Assembly: GCA_015654635.1 (NCBI GenBank)
Contig: JAATGP010000004.1
Span: 186,001 to 250,000 of the forward strand
Length of the DNA stretch: 64,000 bases
Direction of reading: 5' to 3'
DNA from: Alphaproteobacteria bacterium
GTDB taxonomy: Bacteria > Pseudomonadota > Alphaproteobacteria > Micropepsales > Micropepsaceae
The position numbers and the translations under genes are program-made. Under the pieces are notes generated by a model, which was given only the letters and a program-made list of their open reading frames with translations, was not told the DNA's origin and made no database searches. Shown piece after piece: positions 51,677 to 60,500 of the stretch (the first letter of the stretch is position 1; every line of letters starts with the position of its first letter).

Positions 51677-51802
51677 TTAACCTTGGCGCGCCTTGAAGCG
51701 GGGGTTCTTCTTGTTGATGACATAGGTGCGGCCGCGCCGACGGATCACGCGACAGTCCTTGTCGCGCTTCTTCAGCGAGCGGAGCGAGTTGCGGACTTTC
51801 AT
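51677..51802 (-). CDS. rpmJ: 50S ribosomal protein L36
   Basis: 41 aa, too short for the ORF track: [24 protein letters not shown]...[13 protein letters not shown]. This is the alphaproteobacterial variant, slightly longer than the 37-38 aa type and with a single Cys, so it lacks the zinc-binding CCCH set. AAAGG precedes ATG 51802. It is a stand-alone gene here, not in the ribosomal protein operon, which is usual for this variant. Confidence 0.95.
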   Translation of the reverse strand: MKVRNSLRSLKKRDKDCRVIRRRGRTYVINKKNPRFKARQG

Positions 51803-51981
51803 GGCACGCCTTTTGTAATTCGAACGATTGCGAGCCAAACCGATACGTAGCTCGTCCCGCCAAGGAGGCGCGGTTCTAGTCGGCAGCGATTAGGGTGTCA
51901 ACTGTGGGGATTCCGTCGCAAATCCGCGCCGCGGCTATGCTAGGAATGTGTCCCAATACGTCCGGGGGAGGCACGAGGAAA

Positions 51982-53244
51982 GTGCGCGGAATTGTTCTGT
52001 TTTTGGCTTATGTGCTGTCGCTGGCGTTGATTGCGGTGGCCTATGGGGCGCAAGGGGCCACGCCACCGATACCCACCCCCTCGCCGCTCGCCGAGGATGC
52101 GGCTTTTGCCGCTTTTGTGCAGGATTTCCGGGCGGAAGCCCTGAAAGCCGGGATCGCGCCCGAGACTTACGATGCCGCCACCAGCGGCATAGAGCGCAAC
52201 CAGCGTGTGGCCGATCACAATCTCAACCAGCCCGAATTCGTTAAACCGATCTGGGACTATCTTGATAGTGCGGTGTCGCCCCGGCGGGTGGCGGATGGCC
52301 GCGCGGTAACAATCGCCAATGCGCCGGTTCTGGCACAGCTTTCCGCCAAATACGGTGTGCCGAGTGAGATTCTTGTCTCCATATGGGGCAATGAATCCGA
52401 TTATGGCCGCGGTGGGGGCGGCTATAAGATGATCGAGGCACTGGCGACACTGGCTTATGACGGGCCCCGGACCGATTATGCTAGGCCGCAGCTGATCGCC
52501 GCGCTGAAGATGGCCGAACGCGAACATTATGATCCTGCTGGCATGACGAGTTCCTGGGCAGGGGCTTTCGGCCAGACCCAATTCGTGCCTACCACTTTCC
52601 TCACCCAAGCCGTAGATGGCGACGGCGACGGCAGAATCGATCTGTGGCGCGATGTGCCGGATGCACTCGCCTCCACTGCCAATGTGCTGGCCATGGCGGG
52701 CTGGGTGAAAGACAAGCCTTGGGGTTATGAAGTCGCCCTGCCGCCGGGCTTTGCCTTTGACGACGCCGATCTCGACATCACCAAGGCCGTCGCCACCTGG
52801 AAAAAGGCCGGAGTGAAGACCGCCGCCGGAAATGAGTTGCCGCCTTCGGGCGATCCGGCGTCGATCTTTCTTCCGGCAGGCGCGCAGGGCCCGGCCTTTC
52901 TGGTCTTTGCCAATTTCAAAACCGTGCTGAAGTATAACAACGCCGCCTCTTACGCGCTCGCCGTGTGCCTCCTCGGGGATCAACTCAAAGGCGGGAGTGC
53001 CGTTCTGGCGGCGTGGCCGCGAGGCCTCAAGCCTCTGTCGCGCGACGAGCGGCTGGCCCTGCAGGATTCGCTGGTGCGGCTTGGCTTCGATGTCGGCAAG
53101 GTCGACGGGATGATTGGTGCCAAATCGCGCGCCGCCGTCCGCGCTTGGCAAAAGGCCCATGCCGAACCTGCCGACGGCTATGCCACACAAGACCTTATGA
53201 CCCGCATCGCCGTGGAAGCGCGCGTCAAGGTCGCGGCGCCGTGA
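51982..53244 (+). CDS. Lytic murein transglycosylase (MltB type) with peptidoglycan-binding domain
   Basis: 420 aa if started at GTG 51982, where a signal peptide begins (GIVLFLAYVLSLALIAVAYGAQG); the track start 51895 adds 29 unlikely residues and the true start is uncertain. SLT_2 domain: FRAEALKAGIAPETYDAATSGI, catalytic Glu in SIWGNESDYGRGGGGYKMIEALATLAYDGPR, SSWAGAFGQTQFVPTTFL and DGDGDGRIDLW. A PG_binding_1 domain closes (LSRDERLALQDSLVRLGFDVGKVDGMIGAKSRAAVRAWQKAHA). It cleaves glycan strands with 1,6-anhydro product formation in the periplasm. No lipobox. Confidence 0.9.
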   Translation: MRGIVLFLAYVLSLALIAVAYGAQGATPPIPTPSPLAEDAAFAAFVQDFRAEALKAGIAPETYDAATSGIERNQRVADHNLNQPEFVKPIWDYLDSAVSPRRVADGRAVTIANAPVLAQLSAKYGVPSEILVSIWGNESDYGRGGGGYKMIEALATLAYDGPRTDYARPQLIAALKMAEREHYDPAGMTSSWAGAFGQTQFVPTTFLTQAVDGDGDGRIDLWRDVPDALASTANVLAMAGWVKDKPWGYEVALPPGFAFDDADLDITKAVATWKKAGVKTAAGNELPPSGDPASIFLPAGAQGPAFLVFANFKTVLKYNNAASYALAVCLLGDQLKGGSAVLAAWPRGLKPLSRDERLALQDSLVRLGFDVGKVDGMIGAKSRAAVRAWQKAHAEPADGYATQDLMTRIAVEARVKVAAP

Positions 53245-53289
53245 CGGGCCAAACCTTGCGCCGCTAACCCCGCTCTGAAAAAAGAGGGG

Positions 53290-54078
53290 ATGGGCGATCC
53301 CTTTCAGCTTTTTGGTTTGTTCGTGCTGGCGCTGGTGGCGGGCACTATCGACGCTATGGCGGGCGGCGGCGGACTTTTGACCGTGCCTGGATTGATGGCG
53401 ACGGGTATTGCCCCAATCTCGGTGTTGGCCACCAACAAGATGTCGGCGATCTTCTCGCCGCTAAGCGCCACCGTCCATTTCTGGCGGAGCGGGCGGATCG
53501 ATATCCGCAAACTCTGGCTTCCCGCACTGCTGGCCTCACTGGCGGCGGCCTGCGGCGCCGCGAGCCTATCCTTCATCGATCCGGGCGTTTTGAAAAAACT
53601 CATTCCCTTTTTCTTGATGGCGATTTGCGGCTGGCTGTTGCTCAGCGAAGACCTCGGCAAAACGTCAGGCAAGCCGCGCTTCTCCTTCGCCCTAATCAGC
53701 GTGACGCTGATTCCGCTGGTGGCGGCCTATGATGGTTTCTTCGGCCCCGGCACGGGGACGTTTTTCGCGCTGGGCATGGTGGGACTGGCCGGCTTCACGC
53801 TGGATCAAGCGACGATCGAAGCCAAGCTCTACAATCTGATGAGCAATCTGGGCGCGCTGCTGTTCTTCCTCGTCAAAGGCCACATCGTCTGGCCGTTCGC
53901 GATCGTTATGGCTTGCGGCATGGTAGCAGGCGGGGCAATCGGCGCGCGGCTTGTCATCCGGCACGGCACCAGCCTGATCAAGCCGCTTCTGATCGTGATG
54001 AGTTTGGCGATGAGCCTGCGCCTGTTATGGCAGAACGGCACGCTCGCCCAATGGTGGGCGATGCTGGCGGGACATTGA
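53290..54078 (+). CDS. TSUP (TauE/SafE) family permease
   Basis: 262 aa, eight or so TM helices. The two family half-motifs are present: GTIDAMAGGGGLLTVPGLMATGIAPISVLATNKM and PLVAAYDGFFGPGTGTFFALGMV. TSUP proteins move sulfite, sulfoacetate or other small organic anions across the inner membrane; the substrate is not readable here. The ribosome site AGAGGGG abuts the ATG directly and lies inside a small hairpin (53269-53289). The gene is 45 bp after the transglycosylase gene and may be co-transcribed with it. Confidence 0.85.
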   Translation: MGDPFQLFGLFVLALVAGTIDAMAGGGGLLTVPGLMATGIAPISVLATNKMSAIFSPLSATVHFWRSGRIDIRKLWLPALLASLAAACGAASLSFIDPGVLKKLIPFFLMAICGWLLLSEDLGKTSGKPRFSFALISVTLIPLVAAYDGFFGPGTGTFFALGMVGLAGFTLDQATIEAKLYNLMSNLGALLFFLVKGHIVWPFAIVMACGMVAGGAIGARLVIRHGTSLIKPLLIVMSLAMSLRLLWQNGTLAQWWAMLAGH

Positions 54079-54099
54079 AGCCCACCAGCACCAGCCATG

Positions 54100-55161
54100 T
54101 TACTTCGGGGGCGGGATCAAGGCATCAAGAATCGGCTTAACCCAGCCGGGCTTGGAGAAATCCCAGAGCACGAAGTCAGGATCGAGCTGCCAATAGGCCC
54201 AGGCGAAGCCGCGCGCTTCCGCGGCACGAGCGACAGCCGCATCCCAAGTGGCACGATCCGCCATCGCTGCCTTATCGTAGGCGCCGAATTCGTTGAGATA
54301 GATTGGGCGATTGTTTGCCACCGACCAAGCCTTCACGACATCCATCTCCTTGTTGAGGAGAGCATAATCGGCGGGAGAACCCCAGGTGACGCCGAGTTTG
54401 TTAGTGTAGGCCGGAACCCAAGAGGCGCCCTGATGGGTGAACGCCATGGGGTGATAATAGTGAACGCTGACGATGATATGCGTATCGCCGGTGGGAAGTT
54501 CGAGTTGCGGCAAATCTTCCAGCCCGTTCCAATGCCCCGCGCCGATAACGACGTTGCGGGTCGGGTTGGTGGTACGGATGATCGCCAGCATGTCTTTCAG
54601 TTCGGCGTTCCACAACGCATTGGTCAAGGCTTCGTGCGGCTCGTTGAGGATTTCGAAGAGGACGCGGTTGGGCGCGTCCTTGAAATGCGGCGCCACCTGA
54701 CTCCAGAAGGCTTTCAGTTTGGTGCGGCAGGTGTCGATGTCCTTGCCGCAGAGTTCGTAATCATGCTCGTCGAGGGTGACGGTGAGGCCTTGGTCGAGCG
54801 CGGCTTTGACCATCACGTCCAGCGTGGCCAGCCATTTGGGATCGAGCGTGCCTTTCGCATCGATGAAGTCGAAGGATTGCAGCACGACGCGGACATTGGA
54901 GAAGCCTGCCTGCTTAATGATACGGAAGTGGTCGGTGGTAAAGCGCGCTTTCGCTGGATCTTTCCACAAGGGATCATAGCCGAGCACATTCACGCCGCGC
55001 GCCATGGCAGCATCCTGCGCCGCGGCATCGGTTGGGGTGAAGGTTTCGCCGAAACTGGGCGCAGGCGGCGTCTCAACCGAGGGCGTCGTTTGACAGCCTG
55101 CAAGGCCTAGCAATGCGGCAGCAACACCCGCAGCGCGAAGCATAGTGGAAACCCGATGCAT
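54100..55161 (-). CDS. GH5 glycoside hydrolase lipoprotein
   Basis: 353 aa from ATG 55161 (GGAGG upstream); the 544-aa track ORF adds out-of-frame sequence. Lipoprotein signal MHRVSTMLRAAGVAAALLGLAGC (lipobox LAGC). TIM-barrel GH5 (cellulase-like) motifs: NVRVVLQSFDF, VTLDEHDYE, acid/base Glu in LFEILNEPHEALT, VSVHYYHPMAFTHQG, nucleophile Glu in IYLNEFGAYDK and closing WAYWQLDPDFVLWDF. It hydrolyses beta-linked glycans, possibly its own exopolysaccharide or plant glucan. Anchored to a membrane and periplasmic or surface-exposed. Confidence 0.9.
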   Translation of the reverse strand: MHRVSTMLRAAGVAAALLGLAGCQTTPSVETPPAPSFGETFTPTDAAAQDAAMARGVNVLGYDPLWKDPAKARFTTDHFRIIKQAGFSNVRVVLQSFDFIDAKGTLDPKWLATLDVMVKAALDQGLTVTLDEHDYELCGKDIDTCRTKLKAFWSQVAPHFKDAPNRVLFEILNEPHEALTNALWNAELKDMLAIIRTTNPTRNVVIGAGHWNGLEDLPQLELPTGDTHIIVSVHYYHPMAFTHQGASWVPAYTNKLGVTWGSPADYALLNKEMDVVKAWSVANNRPIYLNEFGAYDKAAMADRATWDAAVARAAEARGFAWAYWQLDPDFVLWDFSKPGWVKPILDALIPPPK

Positions 55162-55247
55162 GAAATCCTCCCTGTCACGGCGGTGTTCCGCCTTCAAAGA
55201 CATGGTGTGACAGCGCTTACGGCTGGTCAAGTCACAAGCCGGAGAGG

Positions 55248-57329
55248 CTACTTCTCGCGCGTGAAGCGCACCTGGGAGGTATCGCTGCGGCCCTCGGAAT
55301 CGACCACGGTGATGCGCGCATTGCCTTCGCCTTGCGGTAAGTACAGCGCGGGCTGAAAGCGGTCGTAGCTGCCGATCAAGAGCCCGTTCACCAGCCAAGT
55401 CAGGGGAGCTTTGCCGCCATCGGCTTTCAGCAGGATGGTCTTGTCGGCGTCTTTGGGACTGGGCAGCGGTATCACCGTGCCATTGGGCGGATAAGCAATG
55501 GCAGGCGGGGGCATGGCGGCGGCGCGGACTACCTCTTGCGCTGCGGCGCGGGTGAAGACGCGCAAAGAGGGCGGCAGCGCCTCGGTGGTCTCGGCTAGAA
55601 TGGCGCCAGTGGGTATTGGCGGCGCTGGCTGTTTGTCGGCGGGCAAGAGCCCAAAGACTTTGAGCAGTACCGGGGCAGCGGAATCCACCCCAACATGACC
55701 GGGACGCGAAGAGCCATCGGCACGGCCGACCCAAACGCCCACCGTGTAATCATTGGAGAAACCGGCACCCCACGCATCGCGGAAACCCGCCGAAGTGCCG
55801 GTCTTGAAGGCGATGCTGCGGCCGCGATTGAGGCCCTCGCCCATCGCCCAGCCTTCGGGCAGCGAGACGCCGACCAAAATCTGGCGCAGATAATAAGCCG
55901 CGACCGGACCGAAGAGCCGATGGCTGGGTGCATCGGGCGCGCCTTGCAGCAGACGTAAGGCCCGCGCCTCACCGCCATTGGCGATACCCGCATATAGCAT
56001 GGTGATGTCGAGCGGCGAGATGCCGAGGCCGCCCAAGGCGAAAGCGGCGTTGGGCGCGGTATCAGCAGTGGGGAAAGCCAGATGGGCGCCCGCATTTTGC
56101 AGCGCCAGGGTGAAAGCCAATGGCCCCACACTCTCCAGCACCGCCACCGCGGGCACGTTGAGCGACATGCGCAGGGCATCGCGCGCGGTGACCTCGCCTT
56201 TGAAATCGCCGGAGAAATCACGCGGCGCGAAATCGCCAAAATTCATTGGCGCATCCTCCATCATCGTGGAGGGATGCAGAATAAGATCATCAAAAGCGAG
56301 GCCGTAGATAAAGGGCTTCAAAGCCGAACCCGGCGAGCGAGCCCGGCGCGCCAAATCGATCTGCCCGGCCTTGCCCCAGTAATTGGTGCCACCGAGATAG
56401 GCGACGACGTTGCGAGTTTTGTTTTCCACCACCACGACGGCCATGGTGGCGCCATCACCGGTGTAACGCACTTCTTGGGCAGCCAGTTGCTCCACCGCGG
56501 TTTGGATATCGGCATCTAGGGTGGTGACGATGCGGGTCTGCGTGTGCGTACGCGCCAATTTTTCGGCGAGATGCGGGGCGATCAACGGCATGGTTTGGCG
56601 TGCAAAGGGCACACCTTCACGTCGCGCCAGCGCCGCATCGGAGGCGGTCACTACGCCTTCCTGCACCATACGGGTCAGCACCTTGTCCCGGCCTTTGAGC
56701 GCCGCGATGGCGTGACGGTCCGGGCGCTGTTTGACCGGCGATTGCGGCAGCGCCACGAGGAGCGCGGCCTGGGCAAGATCGATCTGATTGGCGGGTTTGC
56801 CGAAATAGGAGAGCGAGGCAGCGCGTATGCCTTCGAGATTACCACCGAACGGCGCCAGAGTGAGATAGAAGGAAAGAATTTCGCCTTTGGAATAACGCTC
56901 CTCCAGTTGCACGGCGCGCATCATCTGAAACAGTTTGGTGAGGACGCTGCGGCGCTTGGGCGGTTCCAGCAAACGGGCAACCTGCATGGTCAGCGTCGAG
57001 CCGCCCGACACCACATGCCCGGCCGTAACCCATTGCAGCGCCGCGCGGGCCATCGAAGCGGGATCGATACCGGCATGGCTATCGAAATGCTTATCCTCAT
57101 AGGCTTTCAGGATGGCAAGGTAACGCGGCGAGACCTCGCGCACGTCCGTGCGCATGCGCCAATAACCATCCCGCGTGAGGAAAGCGCGCAGGAGAACGCC
57201 GTTCTTATCGACGACTTCGGGCGAAGCGTGGACGATCTTAGACAGGTCTGGCGGATTGGCGACATCGGCAGCGGCAAGGCCGGTGATAAGGCCTAGCGCG
57301 CCAAACAATACCATCCGTCCTTCACGCAT
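55248..57329 (-). CDS. pbpC: Penicillin-binding protein 1C
   Basis: 693 aa. Glycosyltransferase family 51 domain (catalytic Glu in AYEDKHFDSHAGID, GGSTLTMQVARLL), then transpeptidase domain with SxxK (RARSPGSALKPFIYGL, Ser near 334), SxN (RMSLN) and KTG (AFKTGTSAGFRD near 509). The PBP1C-specific C-terminal domain (AYPPNGTVIPLPSP...) is present. It polymerises and cross-links peptidoglycan from the inner membrane. It is 4 bp after a small TM gene and behind the alpha-2-macroglobulin gene, the classic yfhM-pbpC pairing. Confidence 0.95.
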   Translation of the reverse strand: MREGRMVLFGALGLITGLAAADVANPPDLSKIVHASPEVVDKNGVLLRAFLTRDGYWRMRTDVREVSPRYLAILKAYEDKHFDSHAGIDPASMARAALQWVTAGHVVSGGSTLTMQVARLLEPPKRRSVLTKLFQMMRAVQLEERYSKGEILSFYLTLAPFGGNLEGIRAASLSYFGKPANQIDLAQAALLVALPQSPVKQRPDRHAIAALKGRDKVLTRMVQEGVVTASDAALARREGVPFARQTMPLIAPHLAEKLARTHTQTRIVTTLDADIQTAVEQLAAQEVRYTGDGATMAVVVVENKTRNVVAYLGGTNYWGKAGQIDLARRARSPGSALKPFIYGLAFDDLILHPSTMMEDAPMNFGDFAPRDFSGDFKGEVTARDALRMSLNVPAVAVLESVGPLAFTLALQNAGAHLAFPTADTAPNAAFALGGLGISPLDITMLYAGIANGGEARALRLLQGAPDAPSHRLFGPVAAYYLRQILVGVSLPEGWAMGEGLNRGRSIAFKTGTSAGFRDAWGAGFSNDYTVGVWVGRADGSSRPGHVGVDSAAPVLLKVFGLLPADKQPAPPIPTGAILAETTEALPPSLRVFTRAAAQEVVRAAAMPPPAIAYPPNGTVIPLPSPKDADKTILLKADGGKAPLTWLVNGLLIGSYDRFQPALYLPQGEGNARITVVDSEGRSDTSQVRFTREK

Positions 57330-57333
57330 GCTG

Positions 57334-57528
57334 CTATCGAGACCGGGCGAAATAGACGATCACAAAACCACCAATCACGGCGGCCAGAACCGCGCCGATG
57401 ACAAAGGGAACGGATTGGGAGACGACGCCCCAGAAGAAATGCGCAATCCCAACCAGCGCCGCGATGAGCAGCCAGAAGACAGCCCCGAGCCGGAAAAATC
57501 GCGCCCCTCCATTTTTCTTATCCGCCAT
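57334..57528 (-). CDS. Small two-TM protein inside the A2M-PBP1C operon
   Basis: 64 aa, ATG 57528 with AAAGGA ten bases upstream. A basic N-terminus (MADKKNGGARFFRLG) is followed by two TM helices (AVFWLLIAALVGIAHFFWGV and FVIGAVLAAVIGGFVIVYFA). Gaps of 29 bp to the A2M gene and 4 bp to pbpC place it firmly in the operon. Not recognised as a family. Position suggests a helper or partner of PBP1C or the A2M, which is inference. Confidence 0.65.
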   Translation of the reverse strand: MADKKNGGARFFRLGAVFWLLIAALVGIAHFFWGVVSQSVPFVIGAVLAAVIGGFVIVYFARSR

Positions 57529-57557
57529 CCATTTTTTAATCCTTTGGCCTTGATCCG

Positions 57558-60500
57558 TTACGGCTTGATCGTGACCGTAGCCATTGCCGTGCGCGCCATC
57601 ACGCCGGGTGCATACATATCCTCGGCAACAGCCGCGGGCGCGGCGAAGCTGCCGGCGCCGACCGCGCGCACCACATAAGCGGCCCGGAAACCGGGTTGCA
57701 CATCCAGCCCCCGTCGGTCGCCGTAGCTGTAACGCGAACCGACGGTAAAGGCTGCCACGAAACGGTCATCCCGTTTGTCGGCCAGCGACAGTTCGATCAA
57801 CGTGCCATTGAGGTTGTAGGGCTTGCCCTCGTCACCCTTCAGCACTTGCTCGATCTCGAAACCCGCCGGGAGCAGATCGATCAGCCCCACCTGCCGCGCA
57901 TAATTGTTGGGGACGCGGCCCGAAAGTTCGATCACCAGACGGTCATTCTGATGGATGTTGGCAAGATCGGCAGGCGAGCCTGACAGTGTCCAAGTGGCTT
58001 TCACCAGTGTAATGCCGTTTGTCATGGCGGGTAGCGGCGTGGCGGGCAGGCCTTGCACGGACACCGTTCGCCACACGGATGCATCGCCCCTGTTGAGGAA
58101 TGTGATGCCCCGTTCCAATTCGCCGTAGTTTGGTGTCAGGCGGATGGCGCCATCGCGCGGCTGTGCCGGCTGGCCGTTGATGAGGATGGCAAGCTTGGTG
58201 CGTTGCTTGGTGAGTTCGTAAGCGGCGCGCAGCATCCAGGCTTTTTCCTGGGTGGTGGTCCAATTGAGCCGCATATCGATACTTTCCACCTTGGAGAGGA
58301 AGGCGGGGACGAGCGTGCCCATACCACTGGTCGCGGCCAGCGCCGTGGCGGCCGAGACGTCACGCAGGTAGGAGCCGTATTCGCCGCCGGGGTAGGCTTT
58401 GGGATTGGCCTTGAAGGCGATGTCGCGGGCGCGTTCAAAACCATAAACCGCGCGCGAGCGATCCCCCACTTCCGAGGCTGCGGCACCGGTCATTGCGGCG
58501 GCCATGATGCTGCTCCAATTAGGTCCGCGCGTATCGCTGAAATAGCGCAAATCCGAGACGTTGACCTGCCCCGCCCGCGCCAAGAGATAGAATGCGTAAG
58601 CGCGCGCGCTGTCATCGCTGGAGGTGGACGACGCGATGCGCTTCAGCCAGACCAAGCCGCGGCGCAGCGAATCATTGGCGACGACGTAGCCCTTATCCTT
58701 GGCTTGCAGCAGGAAATCGAGGGCATAGACGCTGATGAAGGGATCCGCATCGGAGCCCGGCCCCCACATGCCGAAATTGCCAGAGGGATTTTGCATATCG
58801 AGCACGGCATCGACAGCCTTCTGCTCGCGGTCGCGCAGAGCGGCATCGCGCGGCAGCCCGGCAAGATCGGCCAGATCGTTGAAGACGAGCAGCGGGGCAG
58901 CGCGGCTGGTGGTCTGTTCGATGCAGCCATAGGGATATTTGTCGAGCCATTTGAGCAGGCCCGGCACGTTGGCAAAACCGTGCGCCGCCGAAATGGTGAG
59001 GGCGACATTCTGGGTGCCCGGCACGATGTCGGAGACAAGGGTTTTGTCGGCGATGAAAGTGGCGCCAACGGGGAAAGCCACCGTGTCATCGCGGGCGATG
59101 TCGAGTTGGGGGCTGCGCACCTCAATGCCCCAACTATGAGTAACAGCAAAACCACCGGGACCGGTGAGTTTCAAGGTGACATTGGCAATGCCAATGCCGC
59201 GCCCTTGCACCTCCACCGGCACCAGCACGCGCTGGCCATGGGCAAGAGTCTGTTTGACGATAGTTTGCGCGCCACCGGCCAGCCCCAGCGGGCCGCTAAC
59301 GGAAATCGCGGCAACATAATCACCGGGCTTGCCTTCGACGTTGTTGAGGTTCAGCGCCGCTTGCGCTCGGTCACCCGGCGCCAGGAAGCGCGGCAGCACC
59401 ACATCGGCCACCACCGCATCGCGCACCGTCAGTGCCCGATCGCTATGACCGAGCTTGGTGGCGCTCACAACCACCGCCATTAAGCGCAGTTCGCCATTAA
59501 AATCCGGCACATCAATCGGCACATTGACCAAGCCGCTGGCGCCAACCTTCACCAAACCAGAATAGAGCGAGACGGTTTTGACCGGCACCACGGCAAGGGC
59601 GCGGCCGCCGAACGCATCGCCGCCTTCGCGCATCGGCCCGACGGCGCCTTTCTCGGACTTGATCAGCCGCCCATAATCATCGCGCATTTCAACGCCGAGG
59701 CGGCGCTTGCCGAAGTAATAGCCATTGGGGTCGGGCGATTTGTAATCCGTGAGCTGCAGGATGCCCTCGTCCACCGCCGCCAGCGTCAGATAAGCCTCTT
59801 CGCCGCTGGCAAGGCCCTTGACGGTGACGGGAATGGTGAGCTTTTGGCGCGGCAGGATTTTCTGCGGGCCGCCAATCAAAGCGGTGAGTGTATGCGGGCC
59901 GTTATCGACGGCAAGCCAGACGAGGCCGACCGAACGCACCGGCTCGTGGCCCGAGGCTTCGTCCAGCGGGCGATAATCGGTGACCAGGACATAAGCACCT
60001 GCACCCCATTCGGGTGAAATGGCGATGTCGACCGTGGCGCCACCAGCGGGAGCATCGACCGTCTTGGAAAGAAAAATCTTGTCGCTTGCCACCACGACCA
60101 GCGCCTTGCCGCTCGCCGTCGGCTTCAGCCGCACATGCGCCGTCTCGCCAATGCGATAGGAAGGCTTGTCAGCGGCCACTGGAATGCGATCGGGGCGATC
60201 CCCAGCGCTGGAGGCGGCCCAGCCGGAATAATAGCGGAAGGAGGATGAGGCACCCGATTTGGCATCGGTCAGGGTGAGACGATACGTGCCCCAAGCCATC
60301 GCTTGACCAAGCCGCAGCGGCGCGCCCGCAGCGATCTTGACGGTGCCGGACGTGATGAGGCGGTCCCGGGTGGCGGATTTGTACTTCCAGTTGCCTTCGC
60401 CCTGATACCATTGATAGGTGGTGTCCTCACGCACCCAGGAATAGGTGACACCAGCAAGCTCGATACGCTTGCCGAACGCATCGACCGCAATCACTTGGAA

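Noticed and set aside
54100-55734. 544-aa version of the GH5 protein
   Set aside because: The first ~190 residues are out-of-frame reading of the pbpC 3' end and the intergenic region. The lipoprotein signal at 55161 with GGAGG marks the real start.
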